Shown one piece after another: positions 40,915 through 49,599 of a stretch of DNA of 51,561 nt (the stretch's first letter is position 1; each line of letters opens with the position of its first letter). The stretch is from CALXOJ01 sp034120015. GTDB taxonomy: Bacteria; Spirochaetota; Spirochaetia; JAFGXN01. A model generated the notes under the pieces. That model worked only from the letters and a program-made list of their open reading frames with translations. It was not told where the DNA came from and did not search any database. The stretch covers positions 1 to 51,561 of the forward strand of contig JAXEIF010000026.1 of the NCBI GenBank assembly GCA_034120015.1, written 5' to 3'. Made by a program: the position numbers and the translations under genes.

Positions 40915-42948
40915 ATGGATGTAATGAAACCGTTTCGCCTTCATTCGGAATATCAGCCGTCAGGCGATCAGCCTCACGCTATCGAAGAACTGGTAAGCGG
41001 AATTCGTAACGGAGAAAAACAGCAGACATTGATGGGGGTCACCGGCAGCGGCAAAACGTTTACAATGGCAAAGGTCATTGAAGCGGTACAGATGCCGACA
41101 CTGATTATTTCCCATAACAAAACACTTGCCGCGCAACTGTATCGTGAATTTAAATCATTTTTTCCGGAAAACGCCGTCGAATATTTTGTCTCTTACTACG
41201 ATTACTATCAGCCGGAGGCGTATGTTCCGTCGAAAGATCTTTACATCGAAAAAGATGCTTCGATTAACGATGAAATCGAACGATTGCGCCTTTCGGCAAC
41301 CTCTTCGCTTTTGGAACGAAAAGATGTCATTATTGTGGCAACCGTTTCCTGTATTTACGGAATCGGAAACCCTGATAATTTCCGGGAAATGAGAATCTCG
41401 GTAACAATTGGAAAGCTTCTTGATTTGAGAGAGTTGTCTCTTCATTTGATTTCCCTTCAATATGAGAGAAACGATGCCATTCTGGAACGGGGAAAATTTC
41501 GTATTCGCGGAGATGTGTTCGAAATTCAGCCGGCATACGAAAAATTTGCTTACCGGATCGAACTCGACTGGGATACGGTTGTCTCCATAAAAAAATTTGA
41601 TCCGGTGACGGGAGATGTGATCGAAAAACCCGAATTTCTGGTCATTTATCCGGCAAAACACTTTGTTATGCCGGAAGAAAAAATGCGGGAAAAACTGGGA
41701 GAAATCGAAGAAGAGTTGCGTGTACGCGAAGCGGAGCTGCTTGCCGAAAACCGTATTCTCGAAGCTCAAAGACTCAGAACACGGGTCGAGTTGGATATCG
41801 AAATGATGAAGGAACTCGGTTACTGCAGCGGTATCGAAAATTATTCCCGGATTCTTGACGGACGCAAACCGGGCGACCGGCCGGCCGTTCTTATTGATTA
41901 TTTCCCCAAAGAGTTTTTAACCATTATCGACGAATCGCATGTGACGGTTCCGCAAATCGGAGGGATGTACGAGGGGGACCGCAGCCGTAAACAGAATCTG
42001 GTTCATTTCGGATTTCGGCTGCCGTGCGCACTCGATAACCGGCCTCTGGTCTTTGATGAATTCCGTTCTTTGTTGGATACGGTTCTGTATGTCTCCGCAA
42101 CACCGGGGAAGTGGGAAAAGAGTCAGTGTTCTCATATGACGGAACAGATTATCCGACCGACCGGCCTGTTGGATCCCGATATCGAAATTCGCCCGACCGA
42201 GGGGCAAATTGAAGATTTATACAAAGAAATTCAGGCACGGATTGCGGTTAACGAACGTTCGCTCGTTACGACTCTGACAAAAAAAATGGCGGAAGATCTG
42301 ACCGATTATTTTTTGGCGCGTTCTTTGAAAGTCCGTTATATGCACTCCGAGGTCGAAACCATCGAACGTGTCGAGATCATTAAGCAGTTGCGTACGGGAG
42401 AAATTGATGTTTTAATCGGGATTAACCTGTTGCGGGAAGGTTTGGATATGCCGGAAGTCTCACTTGTGGCTATTTTGGATGCCGATAAAATCGGCTTTTT
42501 GCGTTCGGCAACCAGTCTGATTCAGACAATCGGACGGGCAGCACGGAATGCCAACGGCCGTGTCATTATGTATGCCGACCGCGAATCGGATGCCATGAAA
42601 GAGGCTATCGGTGAAACGGTTCGACGCCGTTCTTTACAGCAGACCTATAACGCGGAGCACGGCATCGTTCCCCGAACGGTTATCAAAAAGGTGGATGATA
42701 TTCTGATCCGCACAAAAAAAGAAGAAAAGAGCTATACCGGCGAATCGCCGGCCTGGGATGTTGCGGAAAAATACAATCTTTTCCGGCCTTCGGATAAGCG
42801 TCATTATATCAGGGAACTGGAAGAACAGATGCTGGCCTGCGCTGCCGCGTACGATTTCGAACAGGCGGCCGTTATTCGGGACCGTATTTACGAACTGCAG
42901 GGAAAGAAAAAACGGGATATTAAAAGACCGAATCGTCAAGCCTGGTAA
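40915..42948 (+). CDS. uvrB: UvrABC system protein B
   Basis: UvrB is the damage-verifying helicase of nucleotide excision repair, acting between UvrA and UvrC. The 677-residue protein is full length: FRLHSEYQPSGDQPHAI, Walker A GVTGSGKTF (41-49), and a beta-hairpin region with YDYYQPEAYVP. TIIDESHVTVPQ, TTLTKKMAEDLT, GINLLREGLDMPEVSLVAILD and IGRAARN follow. The UVR (UvrC-binding) helix pair is at the C-terminus (LEEQMLACAAAYDFEQAA). Its last 29 bases overlap the 3' end of the convergent caspase gene. Confidence 0.98.
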   Translation: MDVMKPFRLHSEYQPSGDQPHAIEELVSGIRNGEKQQTLMGVTGSGKTFTMAKVIEAVQMPTLIISHNKTLAAQLYREFKSFFPENAVEYFVSYYDYYQPEAYVPSKDLYIEKDASINDEIERLRLSATSSLLERKDVIIVATVSCIYGIGNPDNFREMRISVTIGKLLDLRELSLHLISLQYERNDAILERGKFRIRGDVFEIQPAYEKFAYRIELDWDTVVSIKKFDPVTGDVIEKPEFLVIYPAKHFVMPEEKMREKLGEIEEELRVREAELLAENRILEAQRLRTRVELDIEMMKELGYCSGIENYSRILDGRKPGDRPAVLIDYFPKEFLTIIDESHVTVPQIGGMYEGDRSRKQNLVHFGFRLPCALDNRPLVFDEFRSLLDTVLYVSATPGKWEKSQCSHMTEQIIRPTGLLDPDIEIRPTEGQIEDLYKEIQARIAVNERSLVTTLTKKMAEDLTDYFLARSLKVRYMHSEVETIERVEIIKQLRTGEIDVLIGINLLREGLDMPEVSLVAILDADKIGFLRSATSLIQTIGRAARNANGRVIMYADRESDAMKEAIGETVRRRSLQQTYNAEHGIVPRTVIKKVDDILIRTKKEEKSYTGESPAWDVAEKYNLFRPSDKRHYIRELEEQMLACAAAYDFEQAAVIRDRIYELQGKKKRDIKRPNRQAW

Positions 42949-43933
42949 CGGGTGCAAAAAGGATATCTTCTGGGCCGCTGCCGCATGTGACCAGCATATC
43001 GCCGAATTCGGCAGCATTCCCGAAAGGATCGATTTCTTTCAGCATCAGTTGCGAGTAATCCGCGGTGTAGGCACTCAATTCGCTCCAGGAAACAAATCCG
43101 TCGCGGTTGAAATCGGCTTCCCCGAATCCTTTTAACAGTCCGTATGTGAAAAACCCGTGATTGCCGATGTCCGAACTTTCGTAACTGTTGCCTGTTTCGC
43201 CGGCGGCCGCCAGAATCCAGGTATTTTTATGAGCCTCTTTTTCGGATTCGCTTTCCGCGTTGTAAGCACGTAAAGCCATTGTCATGGCCGAATTCGAAAA
43301 AGCGTGAAGAACAGATGCGTTGACGTCGGGATAGGCGGAAATCATTCCAGCGGAATGACAGCAGTCGAGTAACACAAATTTTTTACGGCACGGAAGCGAC
43401 AGGAGCGCTTCCCTCAATTCCTTATCGCTCAGCAGAACTTCACGTAGCGCAACGGGTTCGGTTGAGTTACCGACAGCCGGGCACAGATACTCTCTTTTTC
43501 GGTAAGTAACAGCGGTTTCGCCGTATTCGCCGCGGTCATTCGGATCGACTTCATCCGCATTCATTGCGATTCCGTGACCGGCGTAAAAAAAGAGAAACCG
43601 GTCGCCGGTATCGGCCTCGGCTGCAATAGTTGCGAAATCGGTCAGAATCTGCTGTTTGGTGGGACGTTCCTTCGTCGCAGTTCCTCCGTAAATCGGCTCG
43701 ATCCGTAATCGGATGATGGCGGAAGAGCCGTACACGGATTCCAAAGCAGTCGCAAGCGAACGGGCATCGTTCTGACATGCTTTCAAATTGGCGGCATTTA
43801 ACCGTAATGCGGATGCATAATCGGAATAGTCGGAAACTCCGTATATCAGGGCGTATGTTTTTCCTTCAATCGTGGGGGCGCTGCAGACCGTGAGAATGAT
43901 AAGCGGAAGAAAGAAAAAGAAGAACGGTTTCAT
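42920..43933 (-). CDS. Exported caspase-like (C14) protease with EF-hand loop
   Basis: The 337-residue protein has a strongly hydrophobic signal (MKPFFFFFLPLIILTVCSA; Cys17 could be a lipobox cysteine). The caspase fold follows: KTYALIYGVSDYSDY, the catalytic His120 in FLFFYAGHG, and the catalytic Cys in LLDCCHSAG (Cys191/192, the second Cys by metacaspase analogy). The segment DFNRDGFVSWSE (274-285) fits the EF-hand calcium loop exactly (D-x-N-x-D-G-x-V-x-x-x-E). The protease would therefore act outside the cytoplasm and may be calcium controlled (inference). The start overlaps the upstream gene as ATGA. The gene is last in a three-gene operon and overlaps uvrB at the 3' end. Confidence 0.92.
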   Translation of the reverse strand: MKPFFFFFLPLIILTVCSAPTIEGKTYALIYGVSDYSDYASALRLNAANLKACQNDARSLATALESVYGSSAIIRLRIEPIYGGTATKERPTKQQILTDFATIAAEADTGDRFLFFYAGHGIAMNADEVDPNDRGEYGETAVTYRKREYLCPAVGNSTEPVALREVLLSDKELREALLSLPCRKKFVLLDCCHSAGMISAYPDVNASVLHAFSNSAMTMALRAYNAESESEKEAHKNTWILAAAGETGNSYESSDIGNHGFFTYGLLKGFGEADFNRDGFVSWSELSAYTADYSQLMLKEIDPFGNAAEFGDMLVTCGSGPEDILFAPVTRLDDSVF

Positions 43934-44496
43934 GTAAATATTTCCGGAAACTCCAGCCGGCAGGAAGTCGGAGCCCCGTAACCGGGATAAATTTTATAAT
44001 TTTGCTTGTTCTCCGATACCCATTTTTTGAGATTTTTGACGATAAAAGCGTGATTGACCGTAAAAATTTCTTCTTCTTCGTGCCTGTCTCCTGCCAGATA
44101 AAGGTCTCCCGTAAACAGACATCCGTTGACACGGTAAAAAACAGCTTTTCCGAAATCTCCGAGAAAATTCAAAACATTAACCGTCATCCCGGCAGCGGCA
44201 ATCGTTTTCCTGTCGCCGATTTCGGTTATTTCAAAATGATCTTTTTCTCCGATTCGCGGACTGTAAATTTGGGGATTATAGATTTTTGTCAGTTTAGTCA
44301 GTCCCGTCGTATGCATTCTGTTGTAATGAGTCAGAAAAATTCCTTCGACCGTGTAATCGTGGCTCTCAACCAAATGAAGCATTTCGACGGTAAAATCGGA
44401 CGGATCGATAATCAGACAGGGACCGTTGTGTTCTTTTTCGGCCAAGATATAGGAATTGGAAAAACCGTCTTCGTTGAAAAAGGGAAACAGATTCAT
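43930..44496 (-). CDS. Degenerate metallo-beta-lactamase-fold protein
   Basis: The 188-residue protein has the strand order of MBL-fold hydrolases: NSYILAE, PCLIIDPSD, EGIFLTHYNRMHTTGL, CLFTGDLYL and YKIYPGYGAPT. The family metal motif H-x-H-x-D-H is replaced by H57-Y-N-R-M-H62, so the second His and the Asp ligand are lost and ordinary two-zinc hydrolysis is unlikely. It could bind a single metal or act as a binding partner. It overlaps the pentapeptide gene (ATGA, 44493-44496) and the caspase gene (43930-43933), with GGAGGCGAT as ribosome binding site. Confidence 0.75.
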   Translation of the reverse strand: MNLFPFFNEDGFSNSYILAEKEHNGPCLIIDPSDFTVEMLHLVESHDYTVEGIFLTHYNRMHTTGLTKLTKIYNPQIYSPRIGEKDHFEITEIGDRKTIAAAGMTVNVLNFLGDFGKAVFYRVNGCLFTGDLYLAGDRHEEEEIFTVNHAFIVKNLKKWVSENKQNYKIYPGYGAPTSCRLEFPEIFT

Positions 44497-45098
44497 GATT
44501 CGGGATCGCCTCCGTCGAAACAGGCTTCTTCGTAGTTCGAATAGCGGAAAGTAACCTGATGGCGTTTCGAGTTTCGAAAATCGGTTTTCTTCAGATTGCA
44601 GTTGGAAAGATTGACGTTATCGAGATCGGCACGGCAGAAAGTACTGGAGTAAAGATCGGTTTCGGAGAAATCGACATTGACGGCTTTTATCCCGATAAAG
44701 TTGGAATGAAGAATATCCGATTCGCAGAAAACGGTATCGATCATATCGGCGTTGCCGACAATGTTATATTTCGATTCGGTATTCCGAAACGAACAGTTTT
44801 TGAATACGGCATTTTCAAAGTTGTTCGAAAAAAAGCGGCTGCCGTCGAAGCGGCAGTTTTCGAAACAGGTGCCGAAAAACGAGCAGGAATAGATGCGTTT
44901 GCCGCTGAAATCTTCGTTGCGGAATGTCAGAAAAGAGAGGTTTTTGTTTTTCCATAAGCGGCTGCCGTGAAGTTCCCGACAGATTGCCGCCGCGATACCG
45001 TCGGTCGTTTCCGGCGGTAAATGGCGGCAGCACCGCGTCTGACCGTCGGCACACGGGTTATCGCAACCGTCTTCGGCACAAATTCGTTCATCAAACAT
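44493..45098 (-). CDS. Pentapeptide-repeat protein with N-terminal cysteine cluster
   Basis: The product is 201 residues from the ATG at 45098. A frame reaching 45134 would start upstream of the -10 box and is not used. The N-terminus carries Cys7, Cys12, Cys16, Cys23, Cys24 and His26, resembling a small zinc-binding module. The rest consists of about 25 pentapeptide-like repeats with central Phe/Leu (for example FSGKR, FENCR, FDGSR, FKNCS, ADLDN, NLSNC), which form a right-handed square beta-helix. Such proteins can mimic DNA or act as scaffolds. It is the first gene of the operon with the MBL-fold and caspase genes. Confidence 0.85.
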   Translation of the reverse strand: MFDERICAEDGCDNPCADGQTRCCRHLPPETTDGIAAAICRELHGSRLWKNKNLSFLTFRNEDFSGKRIYSCSFFGTCFENCRFDGSRFFSNNFENAVFKNCSFRNTESKYNIVGNADMIDTVFCESDILHSNFIGIKAVNVDFSETDLYSSTFCRADLDNVNLSNCNLKKTDFRNSKRHQVTFRYSNYEEACFDGGDPES

Positions 45099-45104
45099 GA
45101 TTCC

Positions 45105-45134
45105 ATTATAACGTCTGAAAAATCGGAATGTCAA
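45105..45134 (-). promoter_or_regulatory. Consensus promoter of the pentapeptide-MBL-caspase operon, leaderless
   Basis: On the minus strand a perfect TTGACA (45134-45129) and a perfect TATAAT (45110-45105) are separated by 18 bases. The -10 ends six bases before the ATG at 45098 and there is no Shine-Dalgarno sequence. The mRNA would start at the start codon. Confidence 0.7.
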
Positions 45135-45152
45135 TTCTTTTTCAAAAAGCTG

Positions 45153-45181
45153 TTGACCGTCTGCCTTGTATCGGGTAATTT
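45153..45181 (+). promoter_or_regulatory. Promoter of rsgA, back-to-back with the preceding promoter
   Basis: TTGACC (45153-45158) and TAATTT (45176-45181) with a 17-base spacer lead to a start at about 45188-45190, the ATG itself. It lies 18 bases from the -35 of the divergent operon, so regulation of both by one factor is possible. Confidence 0.5.
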
Positions 45182-45189
45182 AACAGTAT

Positions 45190-46110
45190 ATGCAGGGAAC
45201 GGTTTTATGCGGAATTAATAATTTTTTTACGGTTGAAGCCGGCGGAACGCGTTACGAATGCCGTCTGAAAGGGAAAATTCTCGCGATCGATGAACAGGAA
45301 TACAATCCGCTGGCGGCCGGTGACGAGGTCGAATTCGAAATTGTTTCGGAAAATCCGCCGAAAGGGCTGGTTCTTTCCCGGTTGCCCCGGCATAATGCCT
45401 TTGTCCGCTTTAACCGCAAACTGTCGAAACCTCAAACGCTGGCGGCCAATTTCGACATTCTGGCGGCGGTCACCAGCGTCGACGAACCGCCTTTTCGGCC
45501 CCGATTCCTCGACCGCGTTTTTGTGGCGGCACCGGACGGTTGCGAACGGTGGATTATCTGCAATAAAACCGATTTTCCCGTTTCCAAAGAAATCCGGCAG
45601 CGGCTGCACGGCTTTGAAGAAATCGGAATCCGCGTTTTTCCGGTCTGTGTGAAAGAAGGAAGCGGTTTGGCCGTTTTGCGTGAAGCGTTGGGCGAACAGC
45701 GGGCACTGTTTGTCGGTCAGTCCGGTGTCGGGAAGTCTTCGCTTTTGAACGCCTTACGTCCGGATGCCTCCCAGCGGGTTGCGGCCGTATCCGAAAAATA
45801 TAATCGCGGCTGCCACACAACCAATTTTTCGCTTCTTTTTCCCGGCGAAAAAAGTTTACCCGAATTGATTGATTCTCCCGGAATTCGGGAAATCGAAGTA
45901 TACGGCATCGAACCGGCCGATTTACGTTTTCATTATCCCGATTTTATGCCGTTTGCGGAGGCCTGTGCGATTAACGGCTGCCGTCACCTTTCCGAACCGG
46001 ATTGCGCCGTCCGGCAGGCGGTCGAAGAAGGATTGTTGGATGAAGACCGCTATTTTTCTTATCTCAATCTATACGATCAGCTGGAACGGCGCAGTAGGAG
46101 TTACCGATGA
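45190..46110 (+). CDS. rsgA: Ribosome small subunit GTPase RsgA
   Basis: RsgA is a circularly permuted GTPase that helps mature the 30S subunit. The 306-residue protein has an N-terminal OB fold, then the permuted motif order: G4 NKTD (125-128), G1 GQSGVGKSS (176-184), G3 DSPG (228-231). A C-terminal zinc knuckle (Cys259, Cys264, His266, Cys272) follows. The start ATG has no ribosome binding site and lies at the predicted transcription start. The stop overlaps the mutS2 start as ATGA. Confidence 0.95.
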   Translation: MQGTVLCGINNFFTVEAGGTRYECRLKGKILAIDEQEYNPLAAGDEVEFEIVSENPPKGLVLSRLPRHNAFVRFNRKLSKPQTLAANFDILAAVTSVDEPPFRPRFLDRVFVAAPDGCERWIICNKTDFPVSKEIRQRLHGFEEIGIRVFPVCVKEGSGLAVLREALGEQRALFVGQSGVGKSSLLNALRPDASQRVAAVSEKYNRGCHTTNFSLLFPGEKSLPELIDSPGIREIEVYGIEPADLRFHYPDFMPFAEACAINGCRHLSEPDCAVRQAVEEGLLDEDRYFSYLNLYDQLERRSRSYR

Positions 46111-48455
46111 GCCGCTTGAACGATTGGAACGCTTTGGGTGCCGAAACGGTTGTCGGGCAGTTGCAGATGCTCTGTTTCTCCGAAGAAACGACGGCAGATT
46201 TGACTCCCGATTCTCTGTTTGAGACCGATGCATCGAAAATCGATGAACGATATTCCGTTTTGAAAGCGCTCGAGATGCTTTATCGCGACGGACAGGAGCT
46301 TTCTTTTCGGTGCGATCCGGTACTGCCGCTTTTGACCCGTGCTTCGGCAGCCCGCATCCGTATCGAACCGGAGGAGGCAGCTGCGGTTTTTCGTTTAACG
46401 GACGCCTGCTGCCGGGCGGCTGCCTTTTTTGAAACGCAGTGCGATGTTCTCGCCGTCGACGATACCGTCCGCGAAACACTGCAGCCGTATTTCGATTTTC
46501 CGGAAGCAGCCGTGCTGCGCGGCCGTTTTGCCGCTTTTCTCACCGATTCGGGACAGGTGCGACCGGACATCCCGGAACTCATCGAAGCCGACCGGAAAAT
46601 CGCCCGCGTCCGCGGACAGCTGCTTTCGGCCGCTCACGCCTGTTTCGGCCGTTACGATGCCGACTGCTTCGCTTCCCGTAATGAAACGATCCGCAACGGA
46701 CGGGTGGTGATCGCCGTAAAAGCCAATTTCGGTTATCGGGTTAAGGGAATCGTTCACGAAAGCTCCGGTACAGGATCGACGCTCTTTATAGAACCGACGG
46801 AACTGGTCGATTTCAACAACCGCTTTATGGAAGCTCACAACGAGAAACGGGCGGCTCTGGCCGCGGTCTTCCGCCGTATTTCCGAAATCGTAACGGAAAA
46901 CCGCGACCGTTTCCTCGATCTTCACGAACGCATTGAACGTCTCGATTTGCTTCAGGCACGTCTCCGTTTTCATCTCCGTTATCAAACCGCTTATATCGAA
47001 ACCGGTAAGGAAATTGATTTGCGTGAACTGGTTCATCCGCAGTTGGGAAACCGTGCGGTGCCGTTAAATCCCGGCCGTTGCCGGCGTTGTGCCGTAATTT
47101 CCGGCCCCAACGCCGGCGGAAAATCGGTTCTGCTGAAAAGCATCGGTCTGGCGGTTTTTTGCCGGCAGAGCGGACTCGGTGTTTTTGCCGATGCCCGTTC
47201 GCGGTTGCCGTTTTTTCGCCGCATTCTGTGTGATATCGGCGACCGTCAGTCGATTTCCGAAGCGCTTTCCACTTATTCGGCTCATCTCGATCGGATGAAC
47301 CGGATTTTACAGGCAGCCGATGATTCTTCGCTGGTTCTTCTGGATGAGTTTGCTTCCGGTACCGATCCGCTCGAAGGAGGGGCGCTCGGTCTGGCTCTTC
47401 TGAATGCTCTGCAGGAAAAGGGAGCTTCCGTTTTTCTGACAACCCACAACGGACTGATCAAGGAAAAAGCTTTGCTTTCCCCGGACTTCAGTGCCTTCGC
47501 GATGGCTTTCGATACACAAAAGATGAAGCCGTCTTATACGGTGATGACCGATGCTTCGGGAGAATCCCATGCAATCGATATTGCTTCGTCCATGAAACTT
47601 CCGGAACCGGTTTTGAAAGAAGCCCGTTTGTTTTTCGAAAAAGAAATTCCGGAAACGGCACGACTGATGGCCGAACTGCTGGATAAACGGCAGGAACTGG
47701 CGTTGCGGGAAGCAGCCGTTCGCGAACAGGAAAAGGTCCTGAAAGAAAAGGAAAGAGAGTTTTCCTTAAAAGAAATTGCCCACCGAACCGATGTGTATCG
47801 TCTCAAACAGGAACAGAAAGCGGAACTCTCTTCCGAAGTCCGTAAACTGCGTCGGGAAATCTGCGAACTGAAACGCAAGGAAAAACCGGCATCGGCATCT
47901 GAAATCGGGCATTTTGAAACTAAACTGAAAGAATACGGACGTCGGGAAGAACGGTTAAAGGTTTCTGCGGAAAAAGAGGAGGCAGCCGTTGTTTCAATGC
48001 GGGCGCATGCGTTTTCGGCCGGAGAGGAGGTCCTGGTCGGACGAGCCAAACAGCGGGCGGTTCTTTTGAGGTCTGCCGGTAAAGGAAAGTGGCTGGTTGA
48101 AACAGGTTCGCTGCGTCTGACCGTAAAAGAGGCCGATCTGCTGCCGTGTGCGCCCGAATCCCGTACAAAAACCAATGCGTCCGTTTTTTTCGAATCGGCG
48201 CAACGTGGCGGTTTTGCCGGAGAACTGGATGTCCGCGGCATGACGGGAGACGAGGCCGTAACCGAACTGGAACAGTATCTCGACCGCTTGATTTTATCGG
48301 GCATTACCCGGTTTTCGATTATTCACGGGACAGGTGAAGGAATTCTGCAAAAACGAATCCGTGATTATCTCCACGGTTGCCGCTATGTGGCATCGTACGA
48401 TTTTGCCCGTTCCGAATGCGGCGGTTTCGGCAAAACCGAGGTTGTTTTAAAATGA
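46107..48455 (+). CDS. mutS2: Endonuclease MutS2 with Smr domain
   Basis: MutS2 binds branched DNA and, through its Smr nuclease, suppresses homologous recombination; it also acts on collided ribosomes. The 782-residue protein has the MutS-type core with Walker A GPNAGGKS (about 333-340), SALSTYSAHLDRMNRIL and a Walker B LVLLDEFASGTDPLEGGALG. A long charged coiled coil (about 510-640) follows. The C-terminal Smr domain includes LDVRGMTGDEA and a IIHGTGEGILQKRIRDYL segment. It overlaps rsgA and the next gene by four bases each. Confidence 0.95.
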   Translation: MSRLNDWNALGAETVVGQLQMLCFSEETTADLTPDSLFETDASKIDERYSVLKALEMLYRDGQELSFRCDPVLPLLTRASAARIRIEPEEAAAVFRLTDACCRAAAFFETQCDVLAVDDTVRETLQPYFDFPEAAVLRGRFAAFLTDSGQVRPDIPELIEADRKIARVRGQLLSAAHACFGRYDADCFASRNETIRNGRVVIAVKANFGYRVKGIVHESSGTGSTLFIEPTELVDFNNRFMEAHNEKRAALAAVFRRISEIVTENRDRFLDLHERIERLDLLQARLRFHLRYQTAYIETGKEIDLRELVHPQLGNRAVPLNPGRCRRCAVISGPNAGGKSVLLKSIGLAVFCRQSGLGVFADARSRLPFFRRILCDIGDRQSISEALSTYSAHLDRMNRILQAADDSSLVLLDEFASGTDPLEGGALGLALLNALQEKGASVFLTTHNGLIKEKALLSPDFSAFAMAFDTQKMKPSYTVMTDASGESHAIDIASSMKLPEPVLKEARLFFEKEIPETARLMAELLDKRQELALREAAVREQEKVLKEKEREFSLKEIAHRTDVYRLKQEQKAELSSEVRKLRREICELKRKEKPASASEIGHFETKLKEYGRREERLKVSAEKEEAAVVSMRAHAFSAGEEVLVGRAKQRAVLLRSAGKGKWLVETGSLRLTVKEADLLPCAPESRTKTNASVFFESAQRGGFAGELDVRGMTGDEAVTELEQYLDRLILSGITRFSIIHGTGEGILQKRIRDYLHGCRYVASYDFARSECGGFGKTEVVLK

Positions 48456-48919
48456 TCTGCAGTCGTATTTCCGGTTTCCGGTTCCGACGGCTGTTTTTTG
48501 CAGTGTGTACGGGAACGTTTTTGCTGCTTTGCGGCTGTCGGACTCTGATAACGGTCGGTGCCGTCGAAACGGTTTTTTTTACCGAATGGGAGAGTTCTGC
48601 GGAAGCCCGTGTCGATACCGGAGCCGCGTTATGTTCGTTGGGCGTTTCTTCCGTTGCGGAAACAGCCGACCGCAAATCTGTTTTCTTTGTTTACGGGGGG
48701 CAACGTTACTGTTTGCCGCTGTTAAGAACAGTTACGGTACACACCGCCGAAGGCGTCAGCCGACGTCCGACGGTGGAACTGACAACCGCGATCAGAAACA
48801 GAATCAAACGGTGCGAATGGACTTTATCCGACCGTGCGAAAATGCGGTATCCGGCTTTAATCGGTCGCAACTGGTTGTCCGAAACCGCTGTTGTCGATGT
48901 TTCGGACGGAATGAAATGA
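48452..48919 (+). CDS. Retropepsin-like lipoprotein (RimB/DUF785, 'ATP-dependent zinc protease' family)
   Basis: The 155-residue product starts at ATGA overlapping the mutS2 stop. It has a lipoprotein signal with lipobox LCGC. The body shows VDTGAALCSL, the D-T-G-A triad of retropepsin-like aspartic folds. Near the C-terminus it has SRRPTVELTT, WTLSDRAKMRYPALIGRNWL and AVVDVSDG, the conserved tail blocks of the RimB family. In other bacteria such proteins are linked to RimK and often act without ATP. This one is a single-copy membrane lipoprotein. The substrate is unknown. Confidence 0.78.
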   Translation: MICSRISGFRFRRLFFAVCTGTFLLLCGCRTLITVGAVETVFFTEWESSAEARVDTGAALCSLGVSSVAETADRKSVFFVYGGQRYCLPLLRTVTVHTAEGVSRRPTVELTTAIRNRIKRCEWTLSDRAKMRYPALIGRNWLSETAVVDVSDGMK

Positions 48920-48949
48920 TCATTGTCGACAGGAGGTAATAGTAATATA

Positions 48950-49563
48950 ATGTCGCTGAATCAAACGGAAACCGTCGAATGTCCGAAATGCGGAAAAAAA
49001 TCTCCCTTTACGGTTTGGAATTCGGTCAATGTCACCCTTGATCCGTCCGTAAAACAGGATGTGCTTTCGGGAAAAATCTTTCTCTTTCACTGTGTCCTCA
49101 CTGCCATACGGAAACGTATGTTCTGTATTCGTTGCTTTATCACGATCCTGATCATTCGTTTATGGTTTGGTTCGTTCCCGACAGCGGTGAAACCGAAGCC
49201 GATCTTCCGCCCGGAATGACGGAAATGTATACGGGGCAGGGCTACCGCTTTCGACTGGCATCCCGTATGCCCGATTTTGTCGAAAAAATTCTGATTTTTG
49301 AGGCCGGCTTAAATGATATTGCCGTCGAAGCCGTCAAAAGGGATGTGTATGCTTCCGTTGTCAAATCGTCACCCGATTTGGTTTTTCTGAAATTCGAACC
49401 GACGGGAGAAGAGGGTCCGTCGATTTTGTTTCAAAACCTCGGCGACCGGCAAATTGTGCGCATTCCGCTGCGTTCCGAAGCCGTCGAGGTGCTGACGGAA
49501 GTGCCGGACGAACCGCCGCAATTTATAACCGTCGATCAGGATTTCCTGCGGTGTAACGAATGA
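48950..49563 (+). pseudogene. CpXC domain protein, frameshifted
   Basis: The gene starts at ATG 48950 (AGGAGG at 48931-48936) and encodes VECPKCGKKSPFTVW... GKIFLFHC. The expected second half (CPHCHTETYVLYSLLYHDPDH and so on) is in another frame. Removing one GT from GTGT at 49092-49095 would restore a continuous frame to the stop at 49561-49563. The joined product is a CpXC protein with two C-P-x-C zinc ribbons and a beta-rich C-terminus. As given, translation ends early, so it is a pseudogene, a polymorphic gene or a sequencing error. Confidence 0.72.
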
Positions 49564-49599
49564 ATATCACCGGTTTAAACGGATTATGCCGGGAGGGGA

